Assembly: GCA_030950965.1 (NCBI GenBank)
Contig: JAUZQP010000191.1
Span: 1 to 9,061 of the forward strand
Direction of reading: 5' to 3'
From: Mariprofundaceae bacterium
Lineage (GTDB): Bacteria > Pseudomonadota > Zetaproteobacteria > Mariprofundales > Mariprofundaceae
Length of the DNA stretch: 9,061 bases
Positions 6,582 through 9,061 of this stretch are shown piece after piece. Numbering within the stretch: position 1 is the stretch's first letter; each line of letters begins with the position of its first letter. The translations under genes were made by a program, and so were the position numbers. The notes below the pieces were generated by a model. That model had not been told where the DNA came from. It ran no database searches and worked only from the letters and a program-made list of their open reading frames with translations.

Positions 6582-7004
6582 TTAATGTACTGCACACACA
6601 TCACCTTCTTCTGGGTTCAACAGTGCGCTTAACTGCACATTACGTACTTGCGTCAAAGCAGCAAGTTCATAGCAACGACACATCGGCGTAACGCTACCAT
6701 ATTCACCCGATATTTGCTCCGACACAGGGAACAACAAAGCGAGATGACTATCACGAAACCTCAGCCAATTCTTTTGCACTTTGCGTAAGCGGTGAATCTT
6801 TTTTTTATCGTCAGCGTACTGGGTTTTTATAGCCTGATACAGATCATTCATGCGTGCATCCAAACTTTGATAGGTCACGCAAGGGTCTTCTGTCTCTTGC
6901 TGCTGCACGCTTGATTTGAGTGACTCCGCATCATCAGCATAAGCCCAACAAGGGCTTAGCAATACAACACAACAGAGCATAGTCATTTGACGCCAATGTT
7001 TCAC
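6582..7004 (-). CDS. Secreted LprI-like (DUF1311) protein
   Basis: This 140-residue protein is probably periplasmic. Residues 1-23 form a Sec signal peptide: basic start (Lys2, Arg5), hydrophobic core MLCCVVLLSP (9-18), and AYA before a cleavage at about 23/24. The mature part matches the lysozyme-inhibitor LprI N-terminal pattern: LDARMNDLYQAI (48-59), then RLRKVQKNWLRFRD (72-85), GSV (103-105) and a late Cys-containing helix with R121. Four mature cysteines (42, 109, 111, 137) could make two disulfides. LprI of Mycobacterium inhibits lysozyme; many DUF1311 proteins have no known role, so function here is open. The start is GTG at 7004-7002, with AGGAAG seven bases upstream. It begins 26 bases after the PH-like gene ends, so the two are probably co-transcribed. 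It is the last gene before the AT-rich cassette. Confidence 0.85.
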   Translation of the reverse strand: MKHWRQMTMLCCVVLLSPCWAYADDAESLKSSVQQQETEDPCVTYQSLDARMNDLYQAIKTQYADDKKKIHRLRKVQKNWLRFRDSHLALLFPVSEQISGEYGSVTPMCRCYELAALTQVRNVQLSALLNPEEGDVCAVH

Positions 7005-7030
7005 AATTACACTTCCTACTCTGAATTATT

Positions 7031-7582
7031 CTATTTTTTATGAAAAAGCTTTTCTATAATACCGCGCTTTTTAGGAGCCTCATCTTGCGTAGCGGAGTCT
7101 GCTTCGGCAGTTGGTTCACTCGCTTTGTCAGCGGCGGCGGGGGCTTTTTCTACTGGTGCGGGAACGACTGCTGGATCTTGTGTTTTTTTCTCTGCGACAG
7201 GTTTTGCGGCAGGAGGAGCAGCGGCAGCGGCTTTACCCGCCTCACGCAAGGCTACTTCTCTATTCTTCATCATGCGATAGGCCTGAGCTGCCGCATCTTT
7301 TTTAACTTTTTCAAACGTCCAGTCTTCACTCTCAAAATGACCTGAGAATGACACCGTCAATGTGCTATGCCAAAAGCCTTGAGCCAGCTTGATCGCGCTA
7401 AACTGCTTCCACATTTTATCATCAATATCCGACCACTCTTTGGTTTTTGTTTCTTCAATAAGAACGAGTCGCTTGTTGGTCAATAACAATGTTTTGGGTT
7501 TTTTCCCGCCAGCGGCTTCGGCGGCACAGAGTAGATCCTCACCGTCAGTTAACCAAATGTCGTACTTGGATTTTTTCGCCAC
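7031..7582 (-). CDS. Small PH-like domain protein with Ala/Pro/Lys-rich tail
   Basis: This 183-residue protein has no signal peptide or membrane helix. Residues 1-110 look like a bacterial pleckstrin-homology/GRAM-type domain: DGEDLLCAAEA (13-23), then TLLLTNKRLVLIEETKTKEW (31-50), the strand pair typical of bacterial PH domains, then LTVSFSGHFESEDWTF (75-90) and a final helix. Residues about 115-170 are low-complexity Ala/Pro/Lys/Glu, probably disordered. The last 13 residues, KKRGIIEKLFHKK, are a basic amphipathic stretch that could touch a membrane or a partner. The start is GTG at 7582-7580 with GGGAGG four bases upstream. It is the first gene of the probable PH-like/LprI-like transcript, behind the promoter at 7633-7661. 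The specific function is unknown. Confidence 0.8.
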   Translation of the reverse strand: MAKKSKYDIWLTDGEDLLCAAEAAGGKKPKTLLLTNKRLVLIEETKTKEWSDIDDKMWKQFSAIKLAQGFWHSTLTVSFSGHFESEDWTFEKVKKDAAAQAYRMMKNREVALREAGKAAAAAPPAAKPVAEKKTQDPAVVPAPVEKAPAAADKASEPTAEADSATQDEAPKKRGIIEKLFHKK

Positions 7583-7622
7583 AAGTCCTCCCTGCCAATG
7601 AATGCCATTGAGCGTATTATGG

Positions 7623-7655
7623 GGTAGATCCCACTATGCGCAAATATAATCTACC
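7623..7655. promoter_or_regulatory. Inverted repeat flanking the predicted -10 box (candidate operator)
   Basis: GGTAGAT (7623-7629) is the exact reverse complement of ATCTACC (7649-7655), with 19 bases between them. The arms flank the predicted -10 box of the PH-like gene promoter. This geometry suits a repressor or activator site, or a hairpin in the leader if transcription starts further upstream. No regulator family is recognised. Confidence 0.3.
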
Positions 7656-7661
7656 TGTCGA
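7633..7661 (-). promoter_or_regulatory. Predicted sigma-70-type promoter for the PH-like/LprI-like genes
   Basis: On the minus strand, TCGACA (7661-7656; five of six matches to TTGACA) and CATAGT (7638-7633; four of six to TATAAT) are separated by exactly 17 bases. Transcription would start near 7626, leaving a leader of about 44 bases before the GTG at 7582. This is the best promoter I see in the window. Confidence 0.45.
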
Positions 7662-7680
7662 GCGTATCCACTGGTACGCT
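7661..7680. promoter_or_regulatory. Eight-base-pair palindrome with CACT loop upstream of the -35 box
   Basis: AGCGTATC (7661-7668) pairs with GGTACGCT (7673-7680), counting one T-G wobble, around CACT. It touches the predicted -35 box (7656-7661). The half-site gagcgtat also occurs at 7610-7617 near the predicted start site, so the motif appears on both sides of the promoter. It could be an operator or a leader hairpin for the plus-strand gene. Confidence 0.3.
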
Positions 7681-7723
7681 ACCTTCAGCAGGGCATCCCT
7701 TGCAAACCAAGCACCTTCATAGC

Positions 7724-7739
7724 GGTGGCTGAAGCCACC
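7724..7739. repeat. GC-rich hairpin, REP-like
   Basis: GGTGGC (7724-7729) and GCCACC (7734-7739) form a perfect stem around TGAA. TAGC/GCTA bases at 7720-7723 and 7747-7750 could extend it past a small internal loop. It lies about 70 bases before the plus-strand membrane gene, between divergent genes, and only three T follow, so a terminator role is unlikely. It looks like an isolated REP-type palindrome or a leader structure. Confidence 0.4.
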
Positions 7740-7811
7740 CTTTGCCGCTAACATCCGCCGCTTCGCTGTTCATTAGCAGTATCGCTTATGTTATTTAAAA
7801 GGAAATAGTTG

Positions 7812-9061
7812 ATGGTATCTCGCATTCGTGAACACCTTTCTGCCCGACACGCAGGCCTGCTTGGCATGTGTGTATTGGCATGGGTTTATATGGCTCTCTT
7901 TCGATATGATTTGTATGGCATGGAGGAAGCTGCAACGCGAGCCTTACTGATTAACTGGTCTATTATTCATCAAATAGCCAGCCCTATTGCGCTGTTTGGT
8001 GTACCAGACATGCGTGGTTTCTTGTTCGTTTTACTTGACCTCCATTGGGCAGGTAGCTTAATTGCAGCCAAAGTCTTCTCCATGTTAATACTCTTTGCCA
8101 GTATTTTGATGTTGTACCGCTGGGGTGAACGCCGACACAGTGCAGAAGCAACCATGATTGCCTGCGGTGTGCTGCCATTACTACCCATTAGCATAATGCA
8201 AGCTGATGCTGTTGGTGGCGGCATCTACCTGTTGTTGGCGTTAGTCGCCATGAGCTGGTTGCATGAAGTGATTCGCGAATCACCGTTTAATGTCCCAGGT
8301 CAAATGTTTTTACAAGCCGTTTTATTGGGTTTTGCCATCAGCATACACCCGTTTGCTCTAGCAGCTTTGGGCGTGTTGTTGTTTTTGTGGTGGCGAGATA
8401 CTGACCAACCGGTAAAAAAACGCCGCAACGTTACCATTGCTTTATTGATAGGTAGCACTATCCCATTGCTGTTACGCATGGGCTGGCCCGATGCTGCGCC
8501 ATTGGATGGTGCATTTTTACCTTTTGTGTCGCAAATAGTGCTGGGCCCCGATTTATTATCAGCATCCGTTGATATGCGCATGGGCGTAGGCATCATGCTG
8601 ATGACCGCATTGTGTGCTACAGTATTGGTCTTCATCATGCGCAAAAAGCATGATACCTTAGCATGGTTTTTGGTTCTGGGTTTATTGTTTGGCACACTAC
8701 ACATCAATGCTGCTTGGCTGTTCATGGCTGCTGTAACGCTATTATATTTGGGCGCACCAGCACTCATTGCATTGAATCAACGCATAGGTTGGGAAGGTTT
8801 AGTCGGGCAGCGTGGCTTAGTGTTGTTGGTGCTATTCATCGTGACGACCACAGCAATGATCACCGATCGTCGTTACCAAGAAATTGAACAGCACCATTTA
8901 ATGGGCGAAGTAGATCACGCCATTGCGTTGCTTAGCGCGGAAGCAGCCAACCGCGATGTGAAGTTTCTAGCTGCCAGCGAATGGCCTGCGCGCACTATGT
9001 TGGCAACCAAGCGCGATGTATTCCCACTTCCTCATGTAAAGGACGGTGAAGATCCTGAATC
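7812..9061 (+). CDS. Polytopic inner-membrane protein, GT-C-glycosyltransferase-like, truncated by window end
   Basis: The frame stays open from ATG 7812 to the last base (416 full codons), so the C-terminus is missing. AGGA lies eight bases before the ATG. About ten hydrophobic segments are visible, near residues 15-31, 45-63, 70-102, 112-148, 165-192, 205-223, 257-278, 283-322 and 334-350, several long enough for two helices. After about 355 the chain becomes soluble. The first loop, FRYDLYGMEEAATRALL (29-45), with acidic residues after helix 1, recalls the early acidic loop of GT-C lipid-linked sugar transferases. That assignment is tentative and no family is recognised with certainty. It is divergent from the PH-like gene, with 229 bp between them. 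Minus-strand frames inside it are shadows. Confidence 0.82.
   Translation, partial: MVSRIREHLSARHAGLLGMCVLAWVYMALFRYDLYGMEEAATRALLINWSIIHQIASPIALFGVPDMRGFLFVLLDLHWAGSLIAAKVFSMLILFASILMLYRWGERRHSAEATMIACGVLPLLPISIMQADAVGGGIYLLLALVAMSWLHEVIRESPFNVPGQMFLQAVLLGFAISIHPFALAALGVLLFLWWRDTDQPVKKRRNVTIALLIGSTIPLLLRMGWPDAAPLDGAFLPFVSQIVLGPDLLSASVDMRMGVGIMLMTALCATVLVFIMRKKHDTLAWFLVLGLLFGTLHINAAWLFMAAVTLLYLGAPALIALNQRIGWEGLVGQRGLVLLVLFIVTTTAMITDRRYQEIEQHHLMGEVDHAIALLSAEAANRDVKFLAASEWPARTMLATKRDVFPLPHVKDGEDPE

Noticed and set aside
7040..7345. A 101-codon plus-strand frame rich in Phe, Cys and Gly
   Set aside because: It is the complement of the Ala/Pro/Lys-rich tail of the PH-like gene; biased composition keeps the opposite strand open.
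6582..7582. LprI-like and PH-like genes as part of the defence cassette
   Set aside because: Their base composition and start codons match the resident genes and not the cassette, and the candidate 9-bp boundary falls between them and the ATPase gene.
7724..7739. Hairpin as an intrinsic terminator
   Set aside because: Only three T follow and it lies between divergent genes, where no transcript is expected to end.
8300..8767. A 155-codon open frame on the minus strand
   Set aside because: It lies wholly within the plus-strand membrane protein frame, has no ribosome-binding site of note and reads as a low-complexity antisense shadow.
1..9061. CRISPR array, tRNA, rRNA or insertion sequence
   Set aside because: No regularly spaced repeats, no cloverleaf-like sequence, no rRNA-like stretch and no transposase or integrase frame were seen.

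Overview
The window reads as a piece of proteobacterial chromosome, most likely gammaproteobacterial. The reasons are Shine-Dalgarno-led genes, E. coli-like promoter hexamers, an LprI-type periplasmic protein and a zinc-ribbon/cyclase/ATPase/TPR giant of a kind common in environmental Proteobacteria. No rRNA, tRNA, transposase or CRISPR was seen, so the genus is not fixed.

Layout. Positions 1-237 are AT-rich and non-coding, with one large interrupted dyad (56-119). An atypical SDR (238-1113, minus) and a 1108-residue zinc-ribbon/cyclase-homology/ATPase/TPR protein (1110-4436, minus) form a tightly coupled pair: the SDR start codon TTG overlaps the cyclase-like gene's stop as TTGA. A 210-bp gap (4437-4646) carries a hairpin flanked by A and T runs, and a possible promoter. 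Next comes a clearly AT-rich two-gene cassette on the minus strand: an ABC/AAA-type ATPase (5344-6504) followed one base later by a TOPRIM-like protein (4647-5342). Upstream of it are a secreted LprI-like protein (6582-7004, minus) and a small PH-like protein with a disordered Ala/Pro/Lys-rich tail (7031-7582, minus), which probably share a transcript. After a structured 229-bp divergent intergenic region, a polytopic membrane protein (from 7812, plus) runs off the right edge.

How the genes work together. The most interesting unit is the ATPase/TOPRIM-like pair. Its gene order, near-contact junction and low GC (about 25-30% in sampled lines, against about 50% in a sampled line of the neighbouring cyclase-like gene) fit an acquired two-gene anti-phage module. 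The architecture resembles PARIS (AriA/AriB) and other ABC-ATPase plus TOPRIM systems, but the sequences look distinct. A 9-bp direct repeat (attacacaa) lies at both edges of the cassette. The ATPase gene carries a perfect 21-bp in-frame tandem duplication. Separately, the giant cyclase-like protein has lost two residues expected for class III catalysis (first metal Asp to Gly91, transition-state Arg to His211), so its cyclase domain may be a sensor or scaffold and not an enzyme.

All four minus-strand genes outside the cassette start with TTG or GTG, while both cassette genes start with ATG. Function calls rest on motifs read by eye; no database search was run.
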